Shown: positions 38,769 to 46,660 of the stretch, piece after piece
How positions within the stretch are numbered: position 1 is the stretch's first letter
Layout: the number at the start of each line of letters is the position of its first letter
Source: Dietzia natronolimnaea
Lineage (GTDB): Bacteria > Actinomycetota > Actinomycetes > Mycobacteriales > Mycobacteriaceae
Assembly: GCF_002289575.1 (NCBI RefSeq)
Contig: NZ_NTGA01000006.1
Span: 1 to 64,000, forward strand
Length of the DNA: 64,000 nt
Direction: 5' to 3'
The notes under the pieces: model-generated
The model's database searches: none
Told to the model about the DNA's origin: nothing
What the model saw: only the letters and a program-made list of their open reading frames with translations
Made by a program: the position numbers and the translations under genes

Positions 38769-39512
38769 TCAGCGCTGCCCCTCGACGGGAGCGTCGAGGA
38801 GGTTTCGTCCCGACTTCCGGACCGCCTCGTAGCGCTTCTTCATCTCCGCGCCGTAGACGTCCGGGACATACTCCTGACCCGTCAGCGACTGGATACGCCG
38901 CATGAACTCGTCGGTGATCTCGCGCTCGGCCACGCGGTCCCCCTCCCGACCGGCCCACGGCGTCAGGTCGAGCGGTTCCCCGATCATCACGCGGACCGGG
39001 GTCCGACGATGCGGTCGGGTGACCTTGCGGATGTAGTCACCCGTCCCGACCACCCCCACCGGGATGATCGGGACCCCCGCGCGCAGCGCGAGCCGGGCCG
39101 GCCCCGTCTTGCCCCGGTACAACCGCCCGTCCGGGGTGCGGGTTCCCTCCGGGTAGACGCACAGGATCTGACCCGAGGACAGGACCTCCATGCCCGCGTC
39201 GAGCGCCGCCTGCGCTGCGTCCGCATTGGTCCGGTCGATCGGGTACTGACCGGTCCCGGCGAAGAACCACCGGCTGAGCGCACCGCGGATCCCGCTGCCC
39301 GTGAAGTAGTCGCTCTTCGCCAGGAAGGTGACCCGCCGGGGAAGGAGCAGCGGGGTGAACAACCAGTCGCCCACGGACTCGTGATTGCCCACCAGGACCG
39401 CTGCCCCGTTCGCCGGGAAGTTCTCCTCACCGGTGAGGACCGTCCGACTGGTCATCCGCAGGAAAGGCCCGATGATCACGTACTTGAACAACCAGTACAG
39501 CACCTGGGTCAC
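38769..39512 (-). CDS. 1-acyl-sn-glycerol-3-phosphate acyltransferase (PlsC-like)
   Basis: Membrane-associated acyltransferase of phospholipid synthesis. 247 residues: N-terminal hydrophobic anchor (about 3-18), catalytic NHxxxxD as NHESVGD, FLAKSDYFT, CVYPEGTRTPDG and the VPIIPVGVVGTGDYI region. Ends with a charged tail. Matches Rv2182c by order. GTG start at 39512 with a weak GAGAAAG site. Downstream gene is the RNase; upstream is the ArsA-like gene, 39 bases away. Confidence 0.93.
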   Translation of the reverse strand: MTQVLYWLFKYVIIGPFLRMTSRTVLTGEENFPANGAAVLVGNHESVGDWLFTPLLLPRRVTFLAKSDYFTGSGIRGALSRWFFAGTGQYPIDRTNADAAQAALDAGMEVLSSGQILCVYPEGTRTPDGRLYRGKTGPARLALRAGVPIIPVGVVGTGDYIRKVTRPHRRTPVRVMIGEPLDLTPWAGREGDRVAEREITDEFMRRIQSLTGQEYVPDVYGAEMKKRYEAVRKSGRNLLDAPVEGQR

Positions 39513-39551
39513 CGGTCTTTCTCATGGTTGGGAGGTCGACGAAAGCGGATA

Positions 39552-40439
39552 CTACCCGGATCGGTCCGCGAATCCGGACGGGACGAGATTCGGCGGCCAG
39601 AGCTCGGGATCCGGGACGAATCCGGCGACCACGGCACCCGCCACCGGATCATGGTGCGACGCGACGAGGGTGCACCGGGACAGCAACGCGGGAAGTCGCA
39701 GCACCGTCCGGACGCCGGCGAACTCCAACCGGAGGCCGTCGCCCTCGATCGAGGGCGGCGTCGTCGGCGGTGCGGGCACCGGGAACTCCGCCCGGTAGCC
39801 ACCGTTGCCGTCCGCGGACACGACGGGGGTGACCGCGCCGCGGGCGAGTGCCGCCAGAGCCGCCGTGCGGTCCGGAGCACCGCCGACGACGATCACCTCG
39901 ACCGGCCCGGCGAGGAACGTCGAGACCTCCCCGGCCAGGAGGGACAACCGGTGCGCCTCGCGGGTCCGGGTGTCGGCGCGGTCCCCGGCCGCCATGGACG
40001 CGAACCGGACGTGCGCGGGCCACCGGGACTCCACGAACCCGGCCAGCTCCCCCGCTGCTGAGAGCCGCCGGACGGCCGCCAGATCACCGTCGAGGTCCAC
40101 CATCACCACATCCCACACCCCCGCGGCGGCCGCCCGCCGGGCGTACTCCCATCCCAGTACCGCGGCGAGGGGGGCGTCACTTCCGGTGGCCAGGGCCGCG
40201 AGCACCTCGTCCTCCGGGTCCACGGCACCCGACCTGTACGCCTCGAGTCTCGCGGTGGCGTCGTCGGCGCGGACCTCCACGGGCCCCTCGTCGGTCGTGT
40301 CCAGTCGGGGATCGACCGAACCGGGGTCCCCGGTCAGGATGAGAGCGGTCCCACCGGCGTCCACCAGGTAATCCGCCACCGCCGCGGACCTGCCCGCCGG
40401 GTCGCCCCCCAGAACGATCACGACCCTCGACCCGGTCAC
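39552..40439 (-). CDS. ArsA/GET3-like protein with altered P-loop
   Basis: Resembles the ArsA-family ATPase encoded beside the SRPBCC gene in mycobacteria (Rv2184c), but reduced. 295 residues. The N-terminal loop VLGGDPAGRSAAV fits G-x4-G-K-S/T except that Lys is Arg17, and the deviant Walker lysine and switch regions are not recognisable. The C-terminal part keeps SIEGDGLRLEFAGVRTVLRL, LSRCTLVASHHD and GFVPDPELWPP, like the ArsA/HSP20-like end. GTG at 40439 overlaps the SRPBCC stop (GTGA). ATP binding or hydrolysis is doubtful; a scaffold role is possible. Function unknown. Confidence 0.7.
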   Translation of the reverse strand: MTGSRVVIVLGGDPAGRSAAVADYLVDAGGTALILTGDPGSVDPRLDTTDEGPVEVRADDATARLEAYRSGAVDPEDEVLAALATGSDAPLAAVLGWEYARRAAAAGVWDVVMVDLDGDLAAVRRLSAAGELAGFVESRWPAHVRFASMAAGDRADTRTREAHRLSLLAGEVSTFLAGPVEVIVVGGAPDRTAALAALARGAVTPVVSADGNGGYRAEFPVPAPPTTPPSIEGDGLRLEFAGVRTVLRLPALLSRCTLVASHHDPVAGAVVAGFVPDPELWPPNLVPSGFADRSG

Positions 40440-40897
40440 CTCGACTCGGTCCGGCGTTTGAGTGCACGGAGGGCCTCGGAGAGGATCCGCCGCTCGGCCC
40501 GGTCGCGGAGCCGACCGATCACCGGCACCACGAGCTCGATCTCCAACTCGTAGTCGACCCGGGTCCCGCCGTCGACGGGCTCGAGTCGATAGGAGCCCTT
40601 CTGCGCGCGCTGGAGAGTGGAACTCTCCAGGCGCCACTCGACGGCCCTGTCGTCCGCCGACCAGGAGTAGACGAGGACGTAGTCGTCGACGATCGCGCCG
40701 GCCTCCAGTGCGAACCGGACCCGGTCGGGCCGGCCGTCCGCGCCGCTCGAGAGGACCTCGGCGACCCGGATCGACGTGGACCATTCCGGATACGAATCGA
40801 AGTCCGAGATGACGGCCATCACGTTCTCGACCGTCGCCTCGATCACGGTGGAGTCGCTGGTCGGCCACACCTCGGGGGCGCCGTTGTCCTCACTCAT
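40436..40897 (-). CDS. SRPBCC/polyketide-cyclase-like protein (TB16.3 type)
   Basis: START-like lipid-binding fold of unknown ligand. 153 residues: STVIEATVENVMAVISDFDS YPEWS marks the first helix and strand of the fold (coenzyme Q-binding Coq10-like), then VDDYVLVYSWSADDRAVEWRL and VDGGTRVDYELEIELVVP. Matches Rv2185c by order and fold. ATG at 40897 with GGGG near it. It and the ArsA-like gene are coupled and may handle a hydrophobic ligand or membrane client (inference). Confidence 0.9.
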   Translation of the reverse strand: MSEDNGAPEVWPTSDSTVIEATVENVMAVISDFDSYPEWSTSIRVAEVLSSGADGRPDRVRFALEAGAIVDDYVLVYSWSADDRAVEWRLESSTLQRAQKGSYRLEPVDGGTRVDYELEIELVVPVIGRLRDRAERRILSEALRALKRRTESR

Positions 40898-40987
40898 ATC
40901 CCCAGCTTCACATATCTCCCGCCGGGATGCGCTCTCCGGCTGACGCCCGGGCGCACGGGTGGCGTGGATGCCGTCCGCCCCCGGGGA

Positions 40988-40993
40988 TAGTGT
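40988..40993 (+). promoter_or_regulatory. Candidate -10 for fadD15 (TAGTGT)
   Basis: TAGTGT, about 48 bases before the fadD15 start, in the divergent gap. Confidence 0.35.
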
Positions 40994-41040
40994 GTCCTCA
41001 CTGCGATTAGACCATCGATCGTCTCCACCAGGAGGACCCT

Positions 41041-42840
41041 TTGCGCGAATACGTCGCCGCCCCCGCCACATTCACCGTCCCCGACGACTGGTCCTGTGCC
41101 CAGTCGGCGTACGACCGGGCGGAGCGGACTCCGGACAACGTGGCCTTTCAGCGTCCGGTCGACGGACGGTGGACCGATGTCACCAACCGGGAGTTCGCCG
41201 ACACGGTCCGCCTGGTGGGTCGGGGCCTGGTCGCCCGCGGGATCGGGGCCGGGGACAGGGTCGCCCTCCTGTGCTCGACGCGATACGAGTGGAACGTGAT
41301 CGACTTCGCGATCTGGGCGGCGGGCGCGGTCACGGTACCCGTCTACGACAGTTCGTCCGCAGAACAGATCCGCTGGATCATGGAGGACTCGAGCGCTCGG
41401 CTCATCATCGTCGAGAAGGAGACCCACGCCGCGACCACCCGCGAGGGGATCGCCGACCTGGGGGGGTCCCCCGACATCCTGGTGATCGAGGGTGAGACCC
41501 CCGCGTTGGACCTTCTCCTCGCCGGGGCGACCGACGTCGCCGACGCGGTGCTCGACGAACGTCGCGCCGGGGTGAGCGCGGACTCCCCCGCGACGTTGAT
41601 CTACACCTCAGGCACCACCGGGCGACCCAAGGGGTGCATGCTCACCCACCGCAACTTCATGTCCGAGGCCCTCGCCGTCCTCGAGACCCCGTTCAACCAG
41701 TACCTCCGGCAGGACGCGACCACGGTCATGTTCCTTCCCCTGGCCCACGTGCTGGCCCGCGCCATCACCTACGCGGGGTTCCACGCCGGCGTCCGGATCG
41801 CCCACTCGTCGGACCTGACGAATCTCGTGGACACGTTCTCCGAGATGCGGCCCCACTACATCCTGGCCGTCCCGCGCGTGTTCCAGAAGGTCTTCAACAA
41901 GGCCCAGGCCACCGCCCAGGACGGCGGTGCCTTCAAGGCGTGGATGTTCGACAAGGCCACCGACACCGCCGTCGCCTACTCCAAGGCCAACCGCGGTGGA
42001 CGGGTGGGGCCGCTGCTCAGGCTCCGCCACGCGCTGTTCGCCAGACTCGTCTACGCCAAACTCGTCACCGCACTGGGTGGACGCTGTGAGATCGCCATCT
42101 CGGGTGGCGCGCCGCTCGGCGAACGCCTGGCCCACTTCTTCGACGGCATCGGTGTCAACATCTTCGAGGGGTACGGACTCACGGAGACCTGCGCGGCGAT
42201 CGCGGTCAACACCCCCGGCCAGATGCGTATCGGGAGCGTCGGCCAGCCACTACCCGGGTGCGCGGTCCGGATCGCCCCGGACGGCGAGGTCGAGGTGAAC
42301 GGCCCGGTGGTGACCTCCGGCTACTGGCGCAACGAGCGTGCGACCGCCGAGGCCTTCTCCGACGGCTGGTTCCGGACCGGGGACCTCGGATCGCTGGACG
42401 AGGACGGCTACCTGACGATCACCGGCCGCAAGAAGGAGATCATCGTCACCGCGGGTGGCAAGAACGTCGCTCCGAACCAGCTCGAGGACGCGCTCCGGGC
42501 GGACCCGCTCGTCGCCGAGGCCGTGTGCGTGGGCGACGGGAAGCCGTTCATCTCGGTCCTGCTCACCCTCGACCCCGAGGCGCTGGACCGGTGGAAGACT
42601 CACCATGACAAGACCGGTTCACTGTACGAGCTGCTGCGGGACGCGGACATGATCGAACATCTCGACCAGGCGATGTCCCGGGCCAACAGCACCGTCTCCC
42701 ACTCGGAGGCCATCAAGAAGTATCACGTGCTCCCCGACCAGTTCACCGAGGAGACCGGCGAACTCACCGCCTCGCTCAAGGTCAAGCGGAACGTGGTGCA
42801 CCAGAAGTTCGCGGCACAGATCGAGGACCTCTACAGCTGA
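41041..42840 (+). CDS. fadD15: Long-chain acyl-CoA synthetase FadD15-like
   Basis: Activates fatty acids to acyl-CoA via acyl-AMP. 599 residues: AMP-binding P-loop LIYTSGTTGRPKGCM, gate region LPLAHVLARAI, FEGYGLTETCAAIAVN, SDGWFRTGDLG, and the C-terminal catalytic lysine in TGELTASLKVKR. TTG start at 41041, supported by a perfect AGGAGG 5 bases upstream; no other start matches. Family: FadD15/AAE15-type long-chain ligases. Divergent from the SRPBCC operon and convergent with pimB'. Confidence 0.96.
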   Translation: MREYVAAPATFTVPDDWSCAQSAYDRAERTPDNVAFQRPVDGRWTDVTNREFADTVRLVGRGLVARGIGAGDRVALLCSTRYEWNVIDFAIWAAGAVTVPVYDSSSAEQIRWIMEDSSARLIIVEKETHAATTREGIADLGGSPDILVIEGETPALDLLLAGATDVADAVLDERRAGVSADSPATLIYTSGTTGRPKGCMLTHRNFMSEALAVLETPFNQYLRQDATTVMFLPLAHVLARAITYAGFHAGVRIAHSSDLTNLVDTFSEMRPHYILAVPRVFQKVFNKAQATAQDGGAFKAWMFDKATDTAVAYSKANRGGRVGPLLRLRHALFARLVYAKLVTALGGRCEIAISGGAPLGERLAHFFDGIGVNIFEGYGLTETCAAIAVNTPGQMRIGSVGQPLPGCAVRIAPDGEVEVNGPVVTSGYWRNERATAEAFSDGWFRTGDLGSLDEDGYLTITGRKKEIIVTAGGKNVAPNQLEDALRADPLVAEAVCVGDGKPFISVLLTLDPEALDRWKTHHDKTGSLYELLRDADMIEHLDQAMSRANSTVSHSEAIKKYHVLPDQFTEETGELTASLKVKRNVVHQKFAAQIEDLYS

Positions 42841-42849
42841 CGTACCCAG

Positions 42850-42871
42850 CCCGATCCACGCCCGGATCGGG
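42850..42871. terminator. Bidirectional hairpin between fadD15 and pimB'
   Basis: CCCGATCC (42850-42857) and GGATCGGG (42864-42871) form an 8-base-pair stem with a 6-base loop in the 44-base convergent gap. Confidence 0.65.
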
Positions 42872-42884
42872 AGTCGATCGGACG

Positions 42885-44018
42885 CTAGTCCCCGGAGAGC
42901 ACTCGCCGCATGTCGCGCGCGAGGTCTTCCCATCGCCAGGAGTCGAGAACCCAGGTGCGGCCGCGGACGCCCATCGACGACGCGCGTGGCCGGTCCGAGA
43001 GCAGACCGGCCACGGCGTCGACGATCTCGCCCGTCGAGGTCCCGTCCACCACGAGCCCGGTGGTCCCGTCCAGGACGGTCTCCGGGGCTCCGCCGCTCCG
43101 GCCGGCCACGACGGGGACGCCGCAGGCCGAGGCCTCCAGGTACACGATCCCCAGCCCCTCCACGTCGAGTCCCCCACCCCGGGTGCGGCAGGGCATGGCG
43201 AACACGTCCGCCATCCGGTGGTGGTCGACGATCTCGTCCGCCCGGATCCGGCCGGTGAAGATCACCCGGTCCGACACCCCGTGCCTGCGGACCAGACCCT
43301 CCAGCGTCCGCCGGTACGGGCCACCCCCGACGACGACGAGGACCGCTCCCGGGACGCGGCGGGCGATCTCGGGCAACGAGCGGATGAGCGCGTCCTGCCC
43401 CTTCCTCGGGACGAGGCGGGAGAGGCACACGATCACCTCACGGTCCGCCACCCCGTAGCGCTCGCGGATCGACCTGCGGCGGACGGGATCGGGCCGGAAC
43501 CTGTCCGTGTCGACTCCCCCGGGCTGGTGCACGAGCCGCGCGTGCGGGCCGAACGCCGCCGCGACGCGTCGTCTCGTGTACTCACTCACGTAGGTGACGG
43601 CGTCCGTGGACTCTCCGATCATCCTGAGCACCTGCCGCGAACCAGGCAGCATCGACCACCCCACCTCGTGACCGTGGGTGCTGGCGACGATGCGGGTGAC
43701 GGGACCCTCCCGCAGGACGGGTGCCATCGCGGCCAGGGGTGCCGCCGCACCGAACCACACCGTGCTCGCCCCGAAGTCCGAGGCCAGTCTCCGGGCCCGC
43801 TTCGCGAGATGCGGAGTGGGCAGAAGCATCTCCGTCGGGACCCGCTCGACCAGATAGGGGCGGGAGTCGTCGTACTCGATCGAGTCCCGGCCCCGGAACG
43901 TCGAGGCGAGGACCGCCACGTCCTCCGGGTCCAGGTGCGCCAGGTAGGTCTCCAGGTATGACTGGATACCACCGGGCCGCGGCGGGTAGTCGTTGGTGAT
44001 CAGCAGGGTCTTCGTCAT
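42885..44018 (-). CDS. pimB: PIM alpha-mannosyltransferase PimB'
   Basis: GDP-mannose-dependent GT4 enzyme that adds the second mannose to phosphatidylinositol mannoside. 377 residues: N-terminal TLLITNDYPPRPGGIQSYLE, ASTHGHEVGWSMLPGSRQVL, central GGVDTDRFRPD, VCLSRLVPRKGQD, and the donor-site E-x7-E: FAMPCRTRGGGLDVEGLGIV. All match Rv2188c/Corynebacterium PimB'. Start ATG at 44018 (or GTG at 44021); ribosome site weak. Transcribed in the same direction as ripC upstream, 52 bases apart. Confidence 0.95.
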   Translation of the reverse strand: MTKTLLITNDYPPRPGGIQSYLETYLAHLDPEDVAVLASTFRGRDSIEYDDSRPYLVERVPTEMLLPTPHLAKRARRLASDFGASTVWFGAAAPLAAMAPVLREGPVTRIVASTHGHEVGWSMLPGSRQVLRMIGESTDAVTYVSEYTRRRVAAAFGPHARLVHQPGGVDTDRFRPDPVRRRSIRERYGVADREVIVCLSRLVPRKGQDALIRSLPEIARRVPGAVLVVVGGGPYRRTLEGLVRRHGVSDRVIFTGRIRADEIVDHHRMADVFAMPCRTRGGGLDVEGLGIVYLEASACGVPVVAGRSGGAPETVLDGTTGLVVDGTSTGEIVDAVAGLLSDRPRASSMGVRGRTWVLDSWRWEDLARDMRRVLSGD

Positions 44019-44070
44019 CACATCCGAGACTGCCACACCGCCCGGGGACCTCCTGCCCGGCGCCCATGGG

Positions 44071-45198
44071 TCAGTAGCGACGGATCCCGCTGATCGGCAT
44101 GGCGTCGACCTTCTCGAGCTTGACCGGCACCCCGTAGGTCGGCGCGTGGAGCACGAGTCCGTCGCCGGCGTACATGCCGACGTGGGTCGCACCCGCGTAG
44201 TAGATGACGAGGTCTCCGGGTTGGATGTCCGCCATCGCGACGGGCGCCCCCGCCACCGCCTGCGCCTGACTCGACCGGGGAAGCGCCTTGCCCTCCTGCG
44301 CGTATGCCCACACCATGAGGCCGGAGCAGTCGAACTCGGACGGTCCGGTCGCCCCCCAGGAGTACGGGGCACCCAGCCGGGTGAGGGCCACGTTCAACGC
44401 GGCCGTGTTGACACCGTCGATCGCCGGGGCGACGTACCCCGGGGGCACCAGGGGACCGCCGGCCCAGAGTGCACGCTGCGCGTCGGAGAGAGCGTCCACA
44501 CGACGCCTCACCTCGTCGATCCGCACCGTCATCTCGTCCGACCGCCGATCGAGGTCGTCCGCGCGTCGCTGGGCGTCCCGGGCCGAGGCGCGCGCGACCT
44601 CCGACGCGGCATCCGCCTCCAGGCGGAGACGGGCGGCCTCCGCCGAGGCGGCCCGCGAGGAGTCGAGGGCACTGGTGGTGGCGCCGGAGAGCCGCTGCAG
44701 GGTACCGAGCCGGTCGACCAGATCTCGTGGGCTCTCGGCGAGGACGGCGGCCCGGGTGGCACCGGTATCGCCCCCGCGGTAGCGGATCGTCGCGAGTCGG
44801 TCGACGAGCGACTGGTCGCGCGACGCCCCCACATCGGCGACGACGGCGAGTCCGGCGGCCACCCCGGCCTCGCGCTCGCGCCGCTGCCGTTCGGCGTCGG
44901 CCCGCTCCAGATCCGCCCGCGCGAGGTGCAGCTCCTCCCCGAGTGCCCCGGCCTCCGCGGACAGCCTCGCCAGCTCGACCAGATCCTCACCGGGGGCCTC
45001 GCCCGACGAGGCGGGTCGTTCCTGCGCGGTGTCCTGGGCCGGGTCCGCCGTACCGGTGCTCTCGGCCCCGACCGGGCCCGCCGTCCCGGGATCCACGGTC
45101 TGGGCCGACACCGTCTGGGCCGACACCGTCACGCCGCCGGAGCCCAGGAGGACCAAAGCGACAACGGTCAGGGCGACCGACCGGACTCTCTGGGTCAT
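44071..45198 (-). CDS. NlpC/P60 endopeptidase, RipC-like
   Basis: Secreted peptidoglycan D,L-endopeptidase. 375 residues: signal peptide (1 to about 27, cleavage near TVSA/QT), a short Ala/Pro linker, a long coiled-coil region (about 70-245) and the NlpC/P60 domain (about 262-375) with catalytic Cys291 (FDCSGL), His339 (ATHVGMY) and His351 (HAPTYG). Architecture and position match Rv2190c (RipC), whose coiled coil is activated by FtsEX. ATG at 45198, weak ribosome site. The signal-peptide end carries a duplicated pentapeptide VSAQT. Confidence 0.93.
   Translation of the reverse strand: MTQRVRSVALTVVALVLLGSGGVTVSAQTVSAQTVDPGTAGPVGAESTGTADPAQDTAQERPASSGEAPGEDLVELARLSAEAGALGEELHLARADLERADAERQRREREAGVAAGLAVVADVGASRDQSLVDRLATIRYRGGDTGATRAAVLAESPRDLVDRLGTLQRLSGATTSALDSSRAASAEAARLRLEADAASEVARASARDAQRRADDLDRRSDEMTVRIDEVRRRVDALSDAQRALWAGGPLVPPGYVAPAIDGVNTAALNVALTRLGAPYSWGATGPSEFDCSGLMVWAYAQEGKALPRSSQAQAVAGAPVAMADIQPGDLVIYYAGATHVGMYAGDGLVLHAPTYGVPVKLEKVDAMPISGIRRY
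45098..45127. repeat. 2 x 15-base in-frame repeat in ripC
   Basis: GTCTGGGCCGACACC repeats exactly at 45098-45112 and 45113-45127, coding for tandem VSAQT at the predicted signal-peptide cleavage region. Confidence 0.9.
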
Positions 45199-45292
45199 GG
45201 GTAGATGCGGCGCTCTCGGATCGTGTGTCGGTGACGAACGGAGCGCGACGGATGTCGCGTCATGCTCCGTGGTCGGGATAGTCGTGATCGAG

Positions 45293-45298
45293 ATAGTA
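45293..45298 (-). promoter_or_regulatory. Candidate -10 for ripC (TACTAT)
   Basis: TACTAT on the minus strand just after the upstream terminator would give a leader of about 90 bases to ripC. Confidence 0.45.
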
Positions 45299-45308
45299 CA
45301 GACGACGA

Positions 45309-45349
45309 ACCCCGCCGACACCGGTTACGTGACCGGGGATCGGCGGGGT
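45309..45349 (-). terminator. Terminator between the two NlpC/P60 genes
   Basis: On the minus strand ACCCCGCCGATCCCCGG pairs with CCGGTGTCGGCGGGGT around loop TCACGTAA; about 15 pairs with a small bulge. It lies 27 bases after the small NlpC gene stop and precedes the ripC promoter. Confidence 0.75.
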
Positions 45350-45375
45350 CCGCTGGAGAGCGTGTGCGGGACGAC

Positions 45376-45984
45376 TCAGTAGTAGCGGGTCGCACCGTAG
45401 AAGGGCATGGAGTCCAGCGGCGCGTAGCTCACCGAGGTGCCGGAGTACGGGGCGTGGACGACCTGGCCGTTGCCGGCATAGATGCCCACGTGGCTGGCGC
45501 CGCTGTAGAACGCGACGATGTCCCCGGGCTGCAGGTCGGCCTTGGCGACCTGGGTGCCGCCGCCGATCTGGGCCTGGCTGGTACGCGGGATGGAGATTCC
45601 CGCCTCCTTGTACGCCCACGAGGTCAGGCCGGAGCAGTCGAACGAATTGGGGCCGGTGGCGCCCCAGGCGTAGGGCGAGCCGACGCGGGTGCTCGCGGCG
45701 TCGAGGATGCGCTGGCCGGTGGAGATCTCCGGCGCCGGGGTGGCGAACTCGACGGGGGCGGCCTGGGCTACCGGGACGAGGCCGGCGGGCAGGGCGATGC
45801 CCTCTGGGAGATCGACGGTGACCTGTGCGGGCACACCGGGCAGACGCAGTTCGACGGGCACGTCGACGGTCACCGGTGCGGCGGCCGCGGTCCCGGCGCC
45901 TGCGACGGCGGCGCCCGCTGCGAGCAGTCCTGCGGTGGCGACACGGCGCCCGGTCGAGCTGGCCTTGATGCTGTGGGCTCCCAC
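45376..45984 (-). CDS. Small secreted NlpC/P60 endopeptidase
   Basis: Secreted cell wall hydrolase. 202 residues: signal peptide (VATAGLLAAGAAVAGAGTAAA, cleavage after about residue 36), a short Val/Pro-rich linker, and NlpC/P60 domain (about 90-202) with Cys117 (FDCSGL), His165 (ASHVGIY) and His177 (HAPYSG). GTG at 45984, with GAGGA about 10 bases upstream. No coiled coil, unlike its neighbour. Corynebacterium has a similar pair of adjacent NlpC/P60 genes (from memory). A c-di-AMP riboswitch precedes it, so expression should fall when c-di-AMP is high. Confidence 0.94.
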   Translation of the reverse strand: MGAHSIKASSTGRRVATAGLLAAGAAVAGAGTAAAAPVTVDVPVELRLPGVPAQVTVDLPEGIALPAGLVPVAQAAPVEFATPAPEISTGQRILDAASTRVGSPYAWGATGPNSFDCSGLTSWAYKEAGISIPRTSQAQIGGGTQVAKADLQPGDIVAFYSGASHVGIYAGNGQVVHAPYSGTSVSYAPLDSMPFYGATRYY

Positions 45985-46008
45985 GAGAGTGATTTCCTCT
46001 TTCTTCCT

Positions 46009-46120
46009 GGACACCGACCGGGTTAGCTGACGGGTTCGGACACGGAAGTCTGTCCTACGCCCCGACCTCTCGGCCGTCGGGCGATTCACCCCAGTGGAAC
46101 GTGGTTCCCCGGTGCGCCGT
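46009..46120 (-). promoter_or_regulatory. c-di-AMP (ydaO-type) riboswitch before NlpC/P60 gene
   Basis: On the minus strand GGGGTGAATCGC (46092-46081) and AACCCGTCAGCTAACC (46036-46021) are the two conserved blocks of the ydaO/c-di-AMP aptamer, preceded by CACCGGGGAACCAC and closed by CACCGG/CCGGTCGGTG pairing. The block ends about 25 bases before the GTG. In actinobacteria this class controls wall hydrolases such as rpf and NlpC genes as an OFF switch. Confidence 0.93.
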
Positions 46121-46186
46121 GGTGGCGCTTTGGTGGCGACCCCGGCCCCCACCGGTGGGCGGGTGATGACTTCCGAGGTCTCGAAA

Positions 46187-46209
46187 AGGTTACGAAACCA
46201 TCTCGCCGA
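46187..46209 (-). promoter_or_regulatory. Candidate promoter for the riboswitch transcript
   Basis: TAACCT (46192-46187) on the minus strand, with TGGACT about 17 bases upstream as -35 (near 46210-46215). Transcription would start near 46180, some 60 bases before the aptamer. Confidence 0.45.
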
Positions 46210-46224
46210 AGTCCAGCCCATCCG

Positions 46225-46443
46225 CTAAGCGGCCGATTCGGCACCCACGATCTCGAGCGTCGAGACCATCCCGAGCGCCATGAGCACCTCGATCGCCGAA
46301 CGCACCTCGGGCTCGAGAACATACCCGCACGACTCCTCGGAAAGTGCATCTAGCTGCACCTCTTCGGACAAGAGCACGGAGACGACACAATCCTCGCACC
46401 CGCCCGGCCGGGCCGGACACCGTGAGCAGTCCATCGAGAACAT
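46225..46443 (-). CDS. Four-cysteine mini-protein (C-x2-C-x6-C-x2-C)
   Basis: Unknown function. 72 residues; MDCSRCPARPGGCEDCVVS carries Cys6, Cys9, Cys16 and Cys19 in a zinc-ribbon-like or Fe-S spacing, followed by an acidic middle (LLSEEVQLDALSEES) and a helical C-terminus (PEVRSAIEVLMALGMVST). TGTGAT lies 7 bases before the ATG on the minus strand, so a leaderless transcript is possible; there is no Shine-Dalgarno. It is divergent from the exonuclease/GIY-YIG gene and upstream of the c-di-AMP riboswitch. Codon use looks native. A metal-binding adaptor is my inference only. Confidence 0.72.
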   Translation of the reverse strand: MFSMDCSRCPARPGGCEDCVVSVLLSEEVQLDALSEESCGYVLEPEVRSAIEVLMALGMVSTLEIVGAESAA

Positions 46444-46647
46444 GATCTACATCACACTCCGTCCTGGGCGTGTTGCCCATTCGTTATCGGGCCGCGATTT
46501 GCGGCTCGGGGCAGACCGTAACGGCCGGGTACGACACCGCACCCCTGGGACACCCACCGCCCGCAACGGCGGCCGGTGGACTGCGGGGCGCGGACCGCGG
46601 GGTGCGGGGTGCGGGGTGCGTCGGACGTCTCTGTCGGACCGGATCGT

Positions 46648-46653
46648 TACCGT
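46648..46653 (+). promoter_or_regulatory. Leaderless-type -10 (TACCGT) for the exonuclease gene
   Basis: TACCGT ends 7 bases before the ATG at 46661; no Shine-Dalgarno. Confidence 0.5.
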
Positions 46654-46660
46654 GTGCGCC

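Noticed and set aside
46187-46197. MtrA-type GTAACC box upstream of the NlpC/P60 gene
   Set aside because: Only one half-site is visible; without a second repeat the match is too weak and it is better read as a -10 element.
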